From CBDBKL01 sp965206675 (GTDB lineage Bacteria > Bdellovibrionota > Bdellovibrionia > Bdellovibrionales > JAKFYE01): a stretch of DNA of 64,000 nucleotides. The position numbers were made by a program, and so were the translations under genes. The notes beneath the pieces were generated by a model that saw only the letters and a list, made by a program, of their open reading frames with translations, made no database searches and was not told the origin of the DNA. Location: contig CBDBKL010000003.1 in NCBI GenBank assembly GCA_965206675.1, forward strand, positions 124,001 through 188,000, read 5' to 3'. Each line of letters opens with the position of its first letter. Positions within the stretch are counted from its first letter, which is position 1. Shown here one piece after another: positions 1 to 9,716 of this stretch.

Positions 1-1
1 G

Positions 2-382
2 CCCCCAGTGAATTTAAGAAGTCTTGAGCAAGTTCCGTCAGTAAAGAATTTAGCTTTGGGCCTTTATCAATACACTCCCTATTATGGAAAAATCAGTCTG
101 ACAAAGAGCAAGATCATGAACATTGCAACATTTCTTACCTTGGGTGGAGGAATGGTAAAGTATGGTAACGAAACATCATGGGCAGCCTCATTGGGTATTG
201 GACAAAAATTTTATTTCAATCCCCGTATTGGTTTGCGGTTTGATCTGCGAACCTACTTCTATAATGGTGTGAAAATCTTAAGCGGACCCGTGCCACCTCG
301 TGGAGGGCGACCTGGAGTGCCTTTTGAAAAGCAACTGAATTTGAATGCTTTGGTGAATTTTGGGGCGATATTTCTATTTTAA
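2..382 (+). CDS. Outer-membrane beta-barrel protein, C-terminal part (5' end outside window)
   Basis: The frame is open to the left edge, so the GTG at 8 is probably an internal codon and the gene starts before the window. The visible 126 residues show alternating hydrophobic/polar strands, several Gly-rich turns and a terminal Phe (ending IFLF), which is typical of the last strands of an outer-membrane barrel. It resembles the last third of the next gene (both have GGGM, then GQKF, then RxDxxxxxY), so the two are paralogues of the myxobacterial/Bdellovibrio OMP barrel family. It lies upstream of the TPR/TolQR gene set and is probably an OM component of the same system. Exact family is inferred. 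Confidence 0.7.
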   Translation, partial: PPVNLRSLEQVPSVKNLALGLYQYTPYYGKISLTKSKIMNIATFLTLGGGMVKYGNETSWAASLGIGQKFYFNPRIGLRFDLRTYFYNGVKILSGPVPPRGGRPGVPFEKQLNLNALVNFGAIFLF

Positions 383-384
383 AA

Positions 385-511
385 TGGGCTTTTGAAAAAA
401 CGTTATCTACTTCGTTGCAATCACTCAAACACTCACTTCGACGTAGGAAAAACTACGCCTCCGTTCGGTTTGAGCTTGAACGCCTCGTATCTGATACCTT
501 TTCGACAGTCC
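385..511. repeat. MITE-like repeat, copy 1 (left end degraded)
   Basis: Closely matches the copies at 15456-15580 and 30710-30829. The internal block (CTTCGTTGCAATCACTCAAA onward) and the right terminal repeat ending TTTTCGACAGTCC are conserved, while the left terminal repeat has diverged. It begins about 3 bases after the stop codon of the preceding barrel gene. Confidence 0.8.
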
Positions 512-722
512 TCCTTTTACAAATGAAAAAGCCTTGAGAATAATTCTTTCTCTTTTCTGTTTTGTAAAAAACTTAACGAGTCCCATATAAAGGTTGTAAT
601 TTTTGATAAAATCTTTCCCTATAGTCTAGTTCCTTGGGTCTAGTTTTTAAGATGAATTTTAATTATTTTAAATAGTTGAGGTACTCTAGGCTGTACACAT
701 TTGTGCGTTTTTGGGGATATCT
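512..722 (+). other. Intergenic region upstream of the barrel/TPR operon
   Basis: The non-coding stretch 383-722 holds repeat copy 1 and then about 210 bp of AT-rich DNA that should contain the promoter of the gene starting at 723. I see no convincing -35/-10 pair and no ORF. A GGGGA Shine-Dalgarno at 713-717 precedes the ATG at 723. Confidence 0.5.
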
Positions 723-1514
723 ATGTTTCGGATTTGTTTTTTTACAAGTGCCCTATTTGTTTTTTCAATAAATGTCTTTGCTCAATCTGAGTTGGATAAA
801 TACGTTGGTCCAGGTGGGGGAACTCCAAAAGTTACCCCCTCCCGTGAAACTAAGGAAAGAGCTAACCCAGCGGCGGCAGATATCGAAGATTTTTCAGGCC
901 TATGGAAGCTTGTGCCTTTTAATGATGTGGCTGTAATCCAACGTCGATTTTTACCAAAGACAAATCGTTTTGAGTTTTTTCCAAATGTTGGGTTTGTTCT
1001 CAATGATTTGTTTTATTTCCCCGCTGTATTTGGTGCTCGTTTGGGTTACTCCTTTAACGAATTTTTGGGAATTGAAGTTGTAGGACAAACAGTTTCCGTC
1101 CTTGAACGCCGGTTTACAAAACAACTTGAGAGAGAACAAAATATTCATACAACGGCATTTACAACTCCTAAAAGTTATTTGGGAGCTGATATTAAATGGT
1201 CCCCCATATATGGAAAGATGGGATTTTCAAATCGGTCGATTGTGCCTTTTGATATGCATTTTTTGATTGGTGGGGGGATGTTAAAAGTGCAAGTGGGAAA
1301 GGATGCCAGAGGAACTGCTGTTACTAAAGATGTTACAGGTATTCGGTTCGGTATGGGGCAAAAATTTGCATTGAACAAATGGATGGCTTTGAGATGGGAT
1401 GTTGGATTTTTACTTTACTCAGTCGCTCCAGTTGGCAGACCTAAAAATAGTTTTATGAATATGCATTTGGGTATGGGGTTGAGTTTCTTTTTTCCAGGAG
1501 CAAAGTATAGATGA
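723..1514 (+). CDS. Outer-membrane beta-barrel domain protein
   Basis: 263 residues with a signal peptide (MFRICFFTSALFVFSINVFA, cleavage after AFAQ-like site), a short Pro/Gly-rich linker, then amphipathic strands with Gly-rich turns from about residue 60 to the end. The TTG at 711 is in frame, but the ATG at 723 has GGGGA six bases upstream and gives a clean signal sequence. It is a paralogue of the barrel gene at the left edge. Its stop overlaps the next start (ATGA at 1511-1514), so it is cotranscribed with the TPR genes. In the Glt machinery of Myxococcus, barrel proteins GltA/GltB/GltH occupy the same position; a matching role here is inferred. Confidence 0.75.
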   Translation: MFRICFFTSALFVFSINVFAQSELDKYVGPGGGTPKVTPSRETKERANPAAADIEDFSGLWKLVPFNDVAVIQRRFLPKTNRFEFFPNVGFVLNDLFYFPAVFGARLGYSFNEFLGIEVVGQTVSVLERRFTKQLEREQNIHTTAFTTPKSYLGADIKWSPIYGKMGFSNRSIVPFDMHFLIGGGMLKVQVGKDARGTAVTKDVTGIRFGMGQKFALNKWMALRWDVGFLLYSVAPVGRPKNSFMNMHLGMGLSFFFPGAKYR

Positions 1515-3235
1515 GAAAACTGTTCTGGGTTGTCATACTAGTATTTTCGTTTGGGTTTGAAACTATAGTTTTCGCTGAATCTATGAATTATCCGGAGGGG
1601 AGAAAGTTAGTTACCCAAACAGGTGAAGGTATTCAATTGGCTCAGAGAAGCAAAAAAAGAAGATGGGGAAGACGGAGCCGTAGGAGAAAAAGTGTTCAAG
1701 AAAAAAAGAAAGTCCCTGTCTCTCGAAAAAAACGCAGAAGAAGAGCAAGAACAAGTGGTGGTTCGAGTGGCATTGGTGGAGAGCTTCGATCAGCTTTGCA
1801 AATGGCAAAAATGGGTGACCGTTTAGAGGCTTCTCAAAAATTATTTGTATTGAGTCGTTCTCCAAAGTATTCAAAAGATAGAGATCGCATAAAATATCTA
1901 TTGGGATTAATGCTTTCTGAAATGAAGCTTTATCAAATATCCGCATGGGAGTTTGTAGATATTATACGAAGAGGGCGAGGCAGATATGTTCAGCGCGCAC
2001 TTGAAAAATTAACTTTAGCGGCAGATAAATTGAATGATGATACTCTATTGAATTATGCCATTGGAAAAATTGAATTGAGCCGATTTCCAGCCAAACAAAG
2101 AGATATGCTGAGATATAGAGTCGGTGAAATTCAAAGTTATAAGGGGCAATTTGCCAGGGCAGCACGCATACTGGGGCAAATTTCAGAAGATAGTGAATGG
2201 TATAGCAAAGGGCTTTATCTGCGAGGTTTAGCCTTCGTTGAACAAAGAAAGTATAATAGAGCTCTTGAAGCTTTTGGCCGTCTTGTTGAGGCAAGGAGTG
2301 ATGCTCCCGTGAATGATGTAAATAGAGTTGCTGGCTTAATGGGATTGGCCAGGGTTTACTATCAGAAAAAAGATTGGCAATCTGCAATTGATACATATAG
2401 ACGTGTGCCAAAGGATTCCGTATTTTGGCATGATGTTCTTTTTGAATTAAGCTGGGCCTATATGCGAGGGGTTCAGTTTAGAAATGCTTTGAGTAACTTC
2501 CACTCACTGCACTCTCCCTATTATGAAGATTACTATATACCAGAGTCCATGTTGTTACGGGCTATTGTTTACCTATATATTTGTCAGTACGATGAAATGG
2601 AAAAAACATTAAAACTCTTTGAAAAAATATATAAACCAGTTGATTCGGGAGTCACGCAGTTTCTAAAAGCCTATAGAAATCCAATGACCTATTATAATGA
2701 GATTGCTAAATTTGAAAAACAAAGAAAAGAAGGTAAGGCTTCTGAGGATAACGAAGGACGAAGATACAGTATACCGTCTCTGGTAGCTCGTAAAATTGCG
2801 ACAGAAGGGGATTACTCCAGATTAAATGCTCACCTTACTGTTTTAAAAGAAGAAGAAAGAATGTACTCAGAGTTTTCAGATGATTGGCGTTCATCTGTCT
2901 TTGGAAGATATGCTACTAAAGTATTAAAGTCTCGTCTGCGCCGAGTTCAGGAAAAAATTGGATTTGTTGTAAGAAGACATTTGCGAAAGATACAATTAGA
3001 GATGGATGGGCTCTTTAAGCAATATCGTTTTGCAGAGTATGAAATGTTAGATGGGAAAAAGGCACAAATTAAAAAACGAATTGCTGGAAGGGGAGTAACA
3101 CAGGGGCAAGTTGATGCCGATACAAGAAGAAGTTTTTATATTCAAAATGGATATGAATATTGGCCATTTAAAGGAGAGTATTGGTTAGATGAGATTGGAA
3201 ACTATCACTACTTGGGCACGCAAAGCTGTCAGTAG
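1511..3235 (+). CDS. Exported TPR-repeat protein (Glt-like)
   Basis: 574 residues. An N-terminal signal peptide (MRKLFWVVILVFSFGFETIVFA) is followed by a strongly basic stretch (about residues 45-80, K/R-rich) and then helical tetratricopeptide-like repeats from about residue 90 (for example YLRGLAFVEQRKYNRALEAF and the YYQKKDWQSAIDTYRRVP repeat). It is a predicted periplasmic scaffold. It starts within the stop of the barrel gene and its 3' end is overlapped by the next TPR gene. The order resembles the GltC/GltD/GltE TPR set of myxobacterial gliding loci; orthology is inferred from order and domain type. Confidence 0.75.
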   Translation: MRKLFWVVILVFSFGFETIVFAESMNYPEGRKLVTQTGEGIQLAQRSKKRRWGRRSRRRKSVQEKKKVPVSRKKRRRRARTSGGSSGIGGELRSALQMAKMGDRLEASQKLFVLSRSPKYSKDRDRIKYLLGLMLSEMKLYQISAWEFVDIIRRGRGRYVQRALEKLTLAADKLNDDTLLNYAIGKIELSRFPAKQRDMLRYRVGEIQSYKGQFARAARILGQISEDSEWYSKGLYLRGLAFVEQRKYNRALEAFGRLVEARSDAPVNDVNRVAGLMGLARVYYQKKDWQSAIDTYRRVPKDSVFWHDVLFELSWAYMRGVQFRNALSNFHSLHSPYYEDYYIPESMLLRAIVYLYICQYDEMEKTLKLFEKIYKPVDSGVTQFLKAYRNPMTYYNEIAKFEKQRKEGKASEDNEGRRYSIPSLVARKIATEGDYSRLNAHLTVLKEEERMYSEFSDDWRSSVFGRYATKVLKSRLRRVQEKIGFVVRRHLRKIQLEMDGLFKQYRFAEYEMLDGKKAQIKKRIAGRGVTQGQVDADTRRSFYIQNGYEYWPFKGEYWLDEIGNYHYLGTQSCQ

Positions 3236-6200
3236 TAAAAAGTTTATCTTTGTTTCTCTTATCAGTTCAGTGGTAGGGCTAAGTGTACTTGTGCCCTCTA
3301 GTGAGGTTTTTGGTACGAGTAATTCTTTTGTTCCGGGAGCTGCTCAAGATGCTGTTGTAGGGCAGAGAAAATCAAAACGACGATCTAAAGTCAGAAAACA
3401 AAGAAGAGGGAGAAGAGTTAAGAGAGCTTCAAAAAGACAAAAAAGGGGAAGTGCTAAGAGAGCGGCTAGAAGAAGGAATGCCAAGAAAGTTGAAGACCTT
3501 TTGAGTTCAATACCCAAATCCAAAAAAAGAAGTCGAGTTATTCCAAAAGTTAGATTGAGAGAAAGAAGAGCTAAAAGGGTCGATGCAAAGAGGATTCGAC
3601 CTGTTCGAACGGCCGCTTTAAAATTTTCTTCGGGAGATAGTTCTCGGGATGAGCGCACTCTGGAAAGAACTCTTGATAAACAAATTAGAACTCTTTTTAG
3701 AGCCATTCAGGAATATGGTAGTGGAGAGGATCGCGAAGGGCTTTTACTGAGGTTGTCTGAATTATATGTAGAGCGTGCTGCTCTGATTGATCTTAGAATG
3801 CAAAGGCGACTCGATAAGGCACTAGAAGCCTGGGAAAAGAAAAAGAGAAAAGGGCGAGCTCCTAAGGTTGGGGGTCGTAAAGAAATTAGAGATTTCATTT
3901 TAAAAGCTATCGAAATGAATAAGTGGTATCTTAAGGACTATCCAAAGGGGAGGCGAGCTGACCAAGCCCTTCTTTTCTTGGGAAACAATTATGTGGAATT
4001 GGGTCGGATTAAACAGGGAGCTCAGTATTACGAAGAATTAGCTAAAAGATTTCCTAAGAGTCGTTACATTAGAGAAACGCATTTTGCTTTGGGAGAGTAT
4101 TACTTTGATAAAGAGCAGTGGAAAACGGCTCTTAAACACTATCGGCATATTATAAAAGATAAGAATTCAAAAAACTATTCTGTAGCTCTGTATAAAGTTG
4201 CTTGGTGTAATTATCGTATGGGAAAAGTCCGTACGGGGATTCGCTATTTAGAACGTGTCCTTGCGCACGCACGAACTCAGAAAGAAAGAATACGCTCCGG
4301 TGGATTAAGAGCTGATAAGGTCAGGTTGGCTGAAGAAGCGGAAAATGCTTTAGTGCCTTTTTATGCTGATATTTTGCCGTATAGAAATGCTAGGGGATAT
4401 TTTTTGAAAAAGGCCGGGCGAAAGAGGCTTTTTTATTTCTTAGAAAAATTGGCTTATGAATATTCCAAGCAGGGAAAAAGAGTGCAAGCCAGGTATATTT
4501 TTAAGCAGTTATTGGATATGAGGCCTATGTCACCTTTAGCCTTTGATTACCAGTACGAAATTGTCACTAACTATGAGCATGGAGGAAATCATAAAACCTT
4601 CCGTGCTGAACTCTATACGTGGATTCGTAATTATGGGGCCAATAGTGCTTGGGCTAAAGCCAACAGGAAGAATGCGGATTTGTTGAAAGAGGCCTATGAA
4701 AAAAGAGAAGGGAAATTAAGGCAGCATGTTCTTCAATTGCATCAAGCCGCTCAGAAATCAAGGGCACCGTATTCACAGTCTTTGTCGGAAACAGGGTATA
4801 AGCTTTATCTTGCTGAATTTCCCAAGTCAAAAAATTATATAGAAATGAAATTTTACTACGGAGAATTACTCTATGAGATGAACAAGCACAAGAGGGCAAG
4901 TACTCAATATCTATGGGTGGCTAATAATGCGCCTAAAAGCAAATATCATGAGGATGCCTATCTCAACGCTGTTCTCTCCTTAGAAAAATTGTTGCCGGAT
5001 GAAAAGAAAGTCGATGCGGAAGATTTAAGTCTTCGACCCTATACAGAGGTGGAGTCGCAATTTTCTAAGGTGGGTACTCAATTTGTACAAGCTTATCCCA
5101 AAGCAAAATCGGCTTTGGAGATGCAGTTTAAGTTAGCGCGGATGGCTTATGTTCATTATGATTTTGAAAAAGCTGTTCCGCTCTTTCAATCAGTGATTGA
5201 TAAAAGTCCTAAATCTAAATATGCGGTTTATTCAGCGAATCTTATTTTAGATATTTATAACCTCAAAAAAGATTACGACGGCTTAGCAAAAGTTGGGAAA
5301 GAATTATTGGAGCGCAAGGGTTTGCGGTCATCAGATTTAGAAATAGATGTCCAAGATGTTGTGGAAAGAGCTAATTTTAAAAAGGCTCAAGATGCAGAAG
5401 TGGCCAAGGATTATTTGGGAAGTGCTAAGTTATATGAAAAATTTGTTAAAGATTATCCAAAATCAAAATTGGCTGTGAGTGCAAGATTTAATGCTGGGGT
5501 CAATTATGAGAGGGCTCAGGAGGTCCTTCTCGCAATATCTATGTATAATAAAGTTGTATCTATAAAAGGAAGAGGGAATAAAAAACAGAGAAAAGAATCT
5601 CATCGTCTTTTAGCGCGCCTTTATGAAAAAACAGGGCAGTACCAGAAGGCGGCAAAACAATTAGAGAGCTTTGCGGGGAAGTATCCGAATGATCCTAAGG
5701 CTGATGAATCTTTGTATAATGCGGCGGTTTTGTTTGAAGGATTAGGTTTATGGACGTCGTCTAGAAGAAGTTATAAAAAATATGCAGCCAAAAAAGGAAG
5801 AAAAGGGGCCAGAGAAGTAGAATATATCTTGGCTCGTATGCAAGAGCGTAGAGGGCGACTGACTTCTGCTTCAACATCCTATGAAAAATTTCTTTCAATG
5901 AATTCTCCAAAGGCAGATAGAGTTGTGTTTGCAACTTTTAAAGTTGCGGACATTGCAAGACGTTTGCGTAAACGTCAAAAGGCTGACAGGTGGTATAAGA
6001 AGACAGTGTCGGTTCATAGGTCTTTGAGAAAAAAATCTGGGGTTGGTAACTCTGAGGCTGCAGAATCTAAATTTAGACTTAGTGAAAAAATATATCAAGA
6101 GCTTGTAAAATTACGCATTCCTAAATCTCCTAAGGCTCAACAGAGAGCGGTAAAGAAAAAACTTTCTCTGTTAGATAGATTAAATAAAGAGATGGCTACT

Positions 6201-6548
6201 GTTGTTAAATATGATGATGGGCGTTTTGTAGTTGCTGCTTTAACAACAGTGGGTAAGGCGTACACTCATATGGCGGAAGCTCTTTACGGAGCATCTGTGC
6301 CGAAAGGATTAAGCAAGGAAGATCTGAAAAAATATAAGGATGGTGTGGATGCGATTGCTCGGCCGATGAGAGAGCGTGGAGTTTCTAGTTATCGAGAGGC
6401 TGTTGCAAAATCGAATGATTTAATGGCTTACAGTCGTTGGTCTATTGATGCCTGGGAAGGTTTAAGAAAGTACGATAAGAGTCTAGATGTTAGAAATTTT
6501 GAAGAGCGAGTTTTAAATACTAGAGAATATGACTTAATGGGGATTTAA
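3189..6548 (+). CDS. Large TPR-repeat protein, GltD/AgmU-like
   Basis: 1119 residues. A membrane-spanning signal segment lies at about residues 18-43. A very basic region (about 60-140) follows, then a long array of TPR/YfgC-like helical repeats to about residue 920, with recurrent motifs such as FPKSRY, YPKSKLAV and YPNDPKADE, which are characteristic of BamD/Tol-Pal YbgF-type outer-membrane-lipoprotein TPRs. The start at 3189 lies 47 bp inside the upstream gene and has GGAG at 3174-3177; translational coupling is likely. In Myxococcus and Bdellovibrio a TPR protein of about 1200 residues (AgmU/GltD) sits in the same neighbourhood and spans the periplasm. Function by homology and context. 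Confidence 0.75.
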   Translation: MRLETITTWARKAVSSKKFIFVSLISSVVGLSVLVPSSEVFGTSNSFVPGAAQDAVVGQRKSKRRSKVRKQRRGRRVKRASKRQKRGSAKRAARRRNAKKVEDLLSSIPKSKKRSRVIPKVRLRERRAKRVDAKRIRPVRTAALKFSSGDSSRDERTLERTLDKQIRTLFRAIQEYGSGEDREGLLLRLSELYVERAALIDLRMQRRLDKALEAWEKKKRKGRAPKVGGRKEIRDFILKAIEMNKWYLKDYPKGRRADQALLFLGNNYVELGRIKQGAQYYEELAKRFPKSRYIRETHFALGEYYFDKEQWKTALKHYRHIIKDKNSKNYSVALYKVAWCNYRMGKVRTGIRYLERVLAHARTQKERIRSGGLRADKVRLAEEAENALVPFYADILPYRNARGYFLKKAGRKRLFYFLEKLAYEYSKQGKRVQARYIFKQLLDMRPMSPLAFDYQYEIVTNYEHGGNHKTFRAELYTWIRNYGANSAWAKANRKNADLLKEAYEKREGKLRQHVLQLHQAAQKSRAPYSQSLSETGYKLYLAEFPKSKNYIEMKFYYGELLYEMNKHKRASTQYLWVANNAPKSKYHEDAYLNAVLSLEKLLPDEKKVDAEDLSLRPYTEVESQFSKVGTQFVQAYPKAKSALEMQFKLARMAYVHYDFEKAVPLFQSVIDKSPKSKYAVYSANLILDIYNLKKDYDGLAKVGKELLERKGLRSSDLEIDVQDVVERANFKKAQDAEVAKDYLGSAKLYEKFVKDYPKSKLAVSARFNAGVNYERAQEVLLAISMYNKVVSIKGRGNKKQRKESHRLLARLYEKTGQYQKAAKQLESFAGKYPNDPKADESLYNAAVLFEGLGLWTSSRRSYKKYAAKKGRKGAREVEYILARMQERRGRLTSASTSYEKFLSMNSPKADRVVFATFKVADIARRLRKRQKADRWYKKTVSVHRSLRKKSGVGNSEAAESKFRLSEKIYQELVKLRIPKSPKAQQRAVKKKLSLLDRLNKEMATVVKYDDGRFVVAALTTVGKAYTHMAEALYGASVPKGLSKEDLKKYKDGVDAIARPMRERGVSSYREAVAKSNDLMAYSRWSIDAWEGLRKYDKSLDVRNFEERVLNTREYDLMGI

Positions 6549-6551
6549 TTG

Positions 6552-7352
6552 ATGTCAAAACTTTTGAGTTTATTTATTTTAAGTTTATTGGTCGGCTGTT
6601 CTTCAGCGGAAAAATCCAAGCCGGATCCAAAGAGTTCAGCAGTCGACTCTAAAGCATCAAGTACTAAGGCTGTGGATAAACAGCCGCTTGGAAGTTATAA
6701 GGATTTAGTGCGTGCCATTGAAACCAACAACAAAGTGGAAGTGGAGAGGATGGTTAGGGGCTATCTCTCTAAGGATGAAAAAGATATTAAGGCTTTAAAT
6801 GCTTTGGGTGTTTATCACTTTACTCAAAAGAAATATGGCCTTGCTAAACTTATATTTCAAAAGATTTTGCAAGACAAAAGTCTTGCTTCTGTTCACCACA
6901 ACTTGGGTCTTGTTTATCTCGTCGAAGGTGAGGAGGAGAGTGCTATTGTAGAATTTAAGAAAGCTCTTAGTTTAGATAGCTCTCATGTCTTGGCTTCTGC
7001 TCATTTGGGTGAAATTCATCTAAAGTACAAAAATTATGAGAAGGCCTTAGAACTTTTGGAGTTTGCGTATAGTGTGAACAAGCGAAATGCAGCATTAGCC
7101 AATAATTATGCGGTTGCTTTAAGGGCTACGGGTGACTTAGATCGAGCTAGAAATGTTTATGAAAGTATAGGTGGTAGGGAAAAAAATGTGACAGTTCTTT
7201 TAAATTATGCTCTGCTTTTAGGTGATGGTTTAAAAAATGTAGAAAAAGCTAAGGAAATTATCAATAAAATTAAGTTTTTGACGACAAGTCCTGATATAAT
7301 AAAGACAGTAAATGATTTGTTAAAACGTCTTGAAGGGGGGAGCACAGGGTGA
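6552..7352 (+). CDS. TPR-repeat lipoprotein, GltE/AglT-like
   Basis: 266 residues beginning MSKLLSLFILSLLVGCSS, a good lipoprotein signal (lipobox LVGC) that places it in the outer membrane or periplasm. The remainder is a compact TPR fold (VHHNLGLVYLVEGEEESAIVEF and following repeats). An in-frame TTG at 6549 abuts the previous stop, but the ATG at 6552 fits the lipoprotein start better. In myxobacteria the lipoprotein AglT/GltE has the same size and position beside the large TPR protein. Overlaps the next start by 4 bp. Confidence 0.75.
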   Translation: MSKLLSLFILSLLVGCSSAEKSKPDPKSSAVDSKASSTKAVDKQPLGSYKDLVRAIETNNKVEVERMVRGYLSKDEKDIKALNALGVYHFTQKKYGLAKLIFQKILQDKSLASVHHNLGLVYLVEGEEESAIVEFKKALSLDSSHVLASAHLGEIHLKYKNYEKALELLEFAYSVNKRNAALANNYAVALRATGDLDRARNVYESIGGREKNVTVLLNYALLLGDGLKNVEKAKEIINKIKFLTTSPDIIKTVNDLLKRLEGGSTG

Positions 7353-7594
7353 AGTCGCTTTTTGGATTCATCTTTTTTACTATATTCTTGTTTTTTGGAC
7401 AAGATACCTACGCCCAAAAAAGGCAATCTATTGATTTTGAAGACCAATTAATTGAGGGGCAGTTGAGAAATCCAGAGCTAGCCTATTTGCTCAAGAAAAA
7501 ACAATTTAACTTTGGAAGACTTATTAAATTAAGAGAAAACTTTTTGTCAGAATTAAGAAAAACATCTGAACAAGTTCAACGTGGGGGCGAATAA
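7349..7594 (+). CDS. Small exported protein of unknown function in the Glt-like operon
   Basis: 81 residues starting with GTG that overlaps the preceding stop (GTGA). A signal peptide (residues 1-22, ending TYAQ) is followed by a charged helical body containing LRNPELAYLLKKKQF and a Leu/Arg-rich amphipathic helix. I do not recognise the family. The tight packing between the TPR lipoprotein and the FHA protein suggests a small periplasmic subunit of the same complex. Confidence 0.65.
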   Translation: MKSLFGFIFFTIFLFFGQDTYAQKRQSIDFEDQLIEGQLRNPELAYLLKKKQFNFGRLIKLRENFLSELRKTSEQVQRGGE

Positions 7595-9682
7595 TTGGAA
7601 CAGCCGCTCTTTTTAAAAATATATAAAGGTAAAGATCTGATTCAGGTCAAACAATTCCTGCAAGAGCAAATTGTTATGGGTCGCAATTCAGATGTGGATC
7701 TGACTTTAGATGATGAGTCCATATCCCCTGTTCATGCTGTTATAGAGGAGAGAGAAGGTGGATATTTCCTTTGTGACATGGGATCAAAAGGTGGTGTGAA
7801 AAAGAATGGACAAGTTGTTTTAGATGAAAGTATAGGAAGCGGTGACTTTATTGAGCTAGGGCCTTATCGGATTGAATTTCACGTGGGAATACCGACGCCT
7901 AAGAAAAAACCTCCCAAAGTTGTTCCTCATCCTACCGAGGTATCGGAAACGAAAAAGAATTTGGAAAAAGAAGATGCGAAGAGTTCTTCTGAATCTGAAG
8001 AAGAGAAAACATTTTCAGGTGAGGAAAGTGAAGAAACTGTTACAGATTTTTCTGTAAATAAGCTTGATGTAGAAAAAAAAAGTAAATCGAAAAAAGAAGT
8101 AAAAAAAGCCGAGCCCAAAGGCTTAAAGATAAAGCCTCAGCAAAAAGTGAAATCCAATGTTCCCCCTTCTGCTTCGACATATAAAGGGGATGTGGTTTTG
8201 CCTGAAAGTGGAACAACTCTTGAGATAGTGGTGGCTTGGGAGAATCGTATTTTAAGCTCATACCATATCAATGAGAAAACAACAGTTAGAATGGGCTCGC
8301 ACCCTAAGAATGATGTGATTGTTCCTGTTTTTGGTGGTGGCAGTGTTAGTCATCCTCTTGTGCAAATGGATTCTTTAGCAGAGATCTTTTTGACTTCTGA
8401 TATGGAGGGGGAATGGACCTCTGGAAAAGAAAAGCGTAAGTTTCGTGATTTAATACAAACAGATTCTGTAAAAGCTTCGGGTGGAGGATATACCCTTACT
8501 CTTCAGCAGGGTGAAATGTTACGTATTAACTTGGATGGTGGAGTATCGGTATACGTAAGGTATGTTTCCACTGCTCCTAAGCCTCTGGTGGGTCCGTTTT
8601 TTGATTTCAGTTCTTCCGAGTTAACGTCCTTTGTTATGATGTTGATTATTGTAGGCCTATTTAGTCTCTATATGAGTGTGTACACTTCTCCAGTTATTGA
8701 AGAGGAACCAGAGCCGGAAAAGAAAAGAGTGGCGACTTTTCAATATAAACATCCTCAGCCTATAAAGCCCATGTCTGATCCTCCAAAAAGAGTGACGGTT
8801 GGAAAAGCAAAAGTATCGCCTGATAAAAAGAAGGTTAGAAAAAAAGCTCCTGCAAAAAAAATAACTAAGAAAAGGGTTACCAAAAAGAAAGCTAGAAAGA
8901 GACGTTCTAAAAAAGGAAAAGCATCTGCGGCAGCTCCCAATAGATCTAAATCTCGTACTAAAAAATTAACGACACCTAATCCGGGACGAGGAAAGGGAAT
9001 TAGAAGAGGGCAGAGAACAGGAAAAGTCAGAGGTGGCGGAGGTGCAAAACAAAAGGATGTTAGAGATACAGGTCTTTTGAGTGTATTTGGAACAAAGGGA
9101 ACGCAGGACCAACTTCAAAAAGCCTTACAGGGCTCTGATGCTGTTAGTGGTTTGAGTCAGGGAGCCACAGGTTCTGGAAGTACAAAAGCAGCAGGTGCTG
9201 GAACAGATATTGGTCAAGGGTTGAAAGATTTAGGTCAAGGGGGATCAGGCGTCTCTACAGTTGGTATTAGTGGAGTAAAAACGAAAGGTATCGGTGGTGG
9301 AGATTCGGGTTATGGTTTGGATGCCTCAGGCTCAGGAAAGCGAAGTGTGACAATTGAAGCTGGAGGAGGAGAGGAAGAATTTGTGGGCTCCATTGATAAA
9401 GAAGCTGTTCGTCGAGTCATACAGAGGGGTCTGAATCAGATAAAAACTTGTTATGAAAGAGCATTAAATAGAAACCCAGGACTACGTGGAAAAGTTGTCC
9501 TGAAATGGTCAATTGTTGAACGAGGTCGTGTGAGAAACGCACAGGTGGTGGGGCGTCGCTCTACTTTAAAAAATCAAAGTGTTTCCAGATGTATGATTTC
9601 ACGTCTGAGAACTTGGAGATTTCCTGAGCCGCCTATTGGTACTTATGCGGATATTACATACCCGTTTGTGTTTACACATTAA
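7595..9682 (+). CDS. FHA - transmembrane - AgmX/PglI C-terminal (TonB-like) protein, GltG-like
   Basis: 695 residues from a TTG start with GGGGGCGA just upstream. Order of parts: an FHA domain (about 10-95, with GRNSDVDL, then SPVHA and the GGVKKNG loop); an acidic/basic linker; a second degenerate FHA-like domain (about 205-320, MGSHPKNDVIV and VSHPLVQM); one membrane helix (about 346-365); a Lys/Arg-rich periplasmic stretch; a Gly/Ser-rich segment; and a C-terminal AgmX/PglI-type TonB-like domain (about 600-695, with RVIQRGLNQIKTCYERAL, Cys pair and WRFPEPP). Cytoplasmic FHA modules with a periplasmic TonB-like end fit GltG/PglI, the transducer energised by the TolQ/TolR channel encoded next. 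Family by domain architecture; role inferred. Confidence 0.8.
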   Translation: MEQPLFLKIYKGKDLIQVKQFLQEQIVMGRNSDVDLTLDDESISPVHAVIEEREGGYFLCDMGSKGGVKKNGQVVLDESIGSGDFIELGPYRIEFHVGIPTPKKKPPKVVPHPTEVSETKKNLEKEDAKSSSESEEEKTFSGEESEETVTDFSVNKLDVEKKSKSKKEVKKAEPKGLKIKPQQKVKSNVPPSASTYKGDVVLPESGTTLEIVVAWENRILSSYHINEKTTVRMGSHPKNDVIVPVFGGGSVSHPLVQMDSLAEIFLTSDMEGEWTSGKEKRKFRDLIQTDSVKASGGGYTLTLQQGEMLRINLDGGVSVYVRYVSTAPKPLVGPFFDFSSSELTSFVMMLIIVGLFSLYMSVYTSPVIEEEPEPEKKRVATFQYKHPQPIKPMSDPPKRVTVGKAKVSPDKKKVRKKAPAKKITKKRVTKKKARKRRSKKGKASAAAPNRSKSRTKKLTTPNPGRGKGIRRGQRTGKVRGGGGAKQKDVRDTGLLSVFGTKGTQDQLQKALQGSDAVSGLSQGATGSGSTKAAGAGTDIGQGLKDLGQGGSGVSTVGISGVKTKGIGGGDSGYGLDASGSGKRSVTIEAGGGEEEFVGSIDKEAVRRVIQRGLNQIKTCYERALNRNPGLRGKVVLKWSIVERGRVRNAQVVGRRSTLKNQSVSRCMISRLRTWRFPEPPIGTYADITYPFVFTH

Positions 9683-9716
9683 GTAAAGGAATTAAAGATT
9701 ATTAAGGAGGGGTAAA

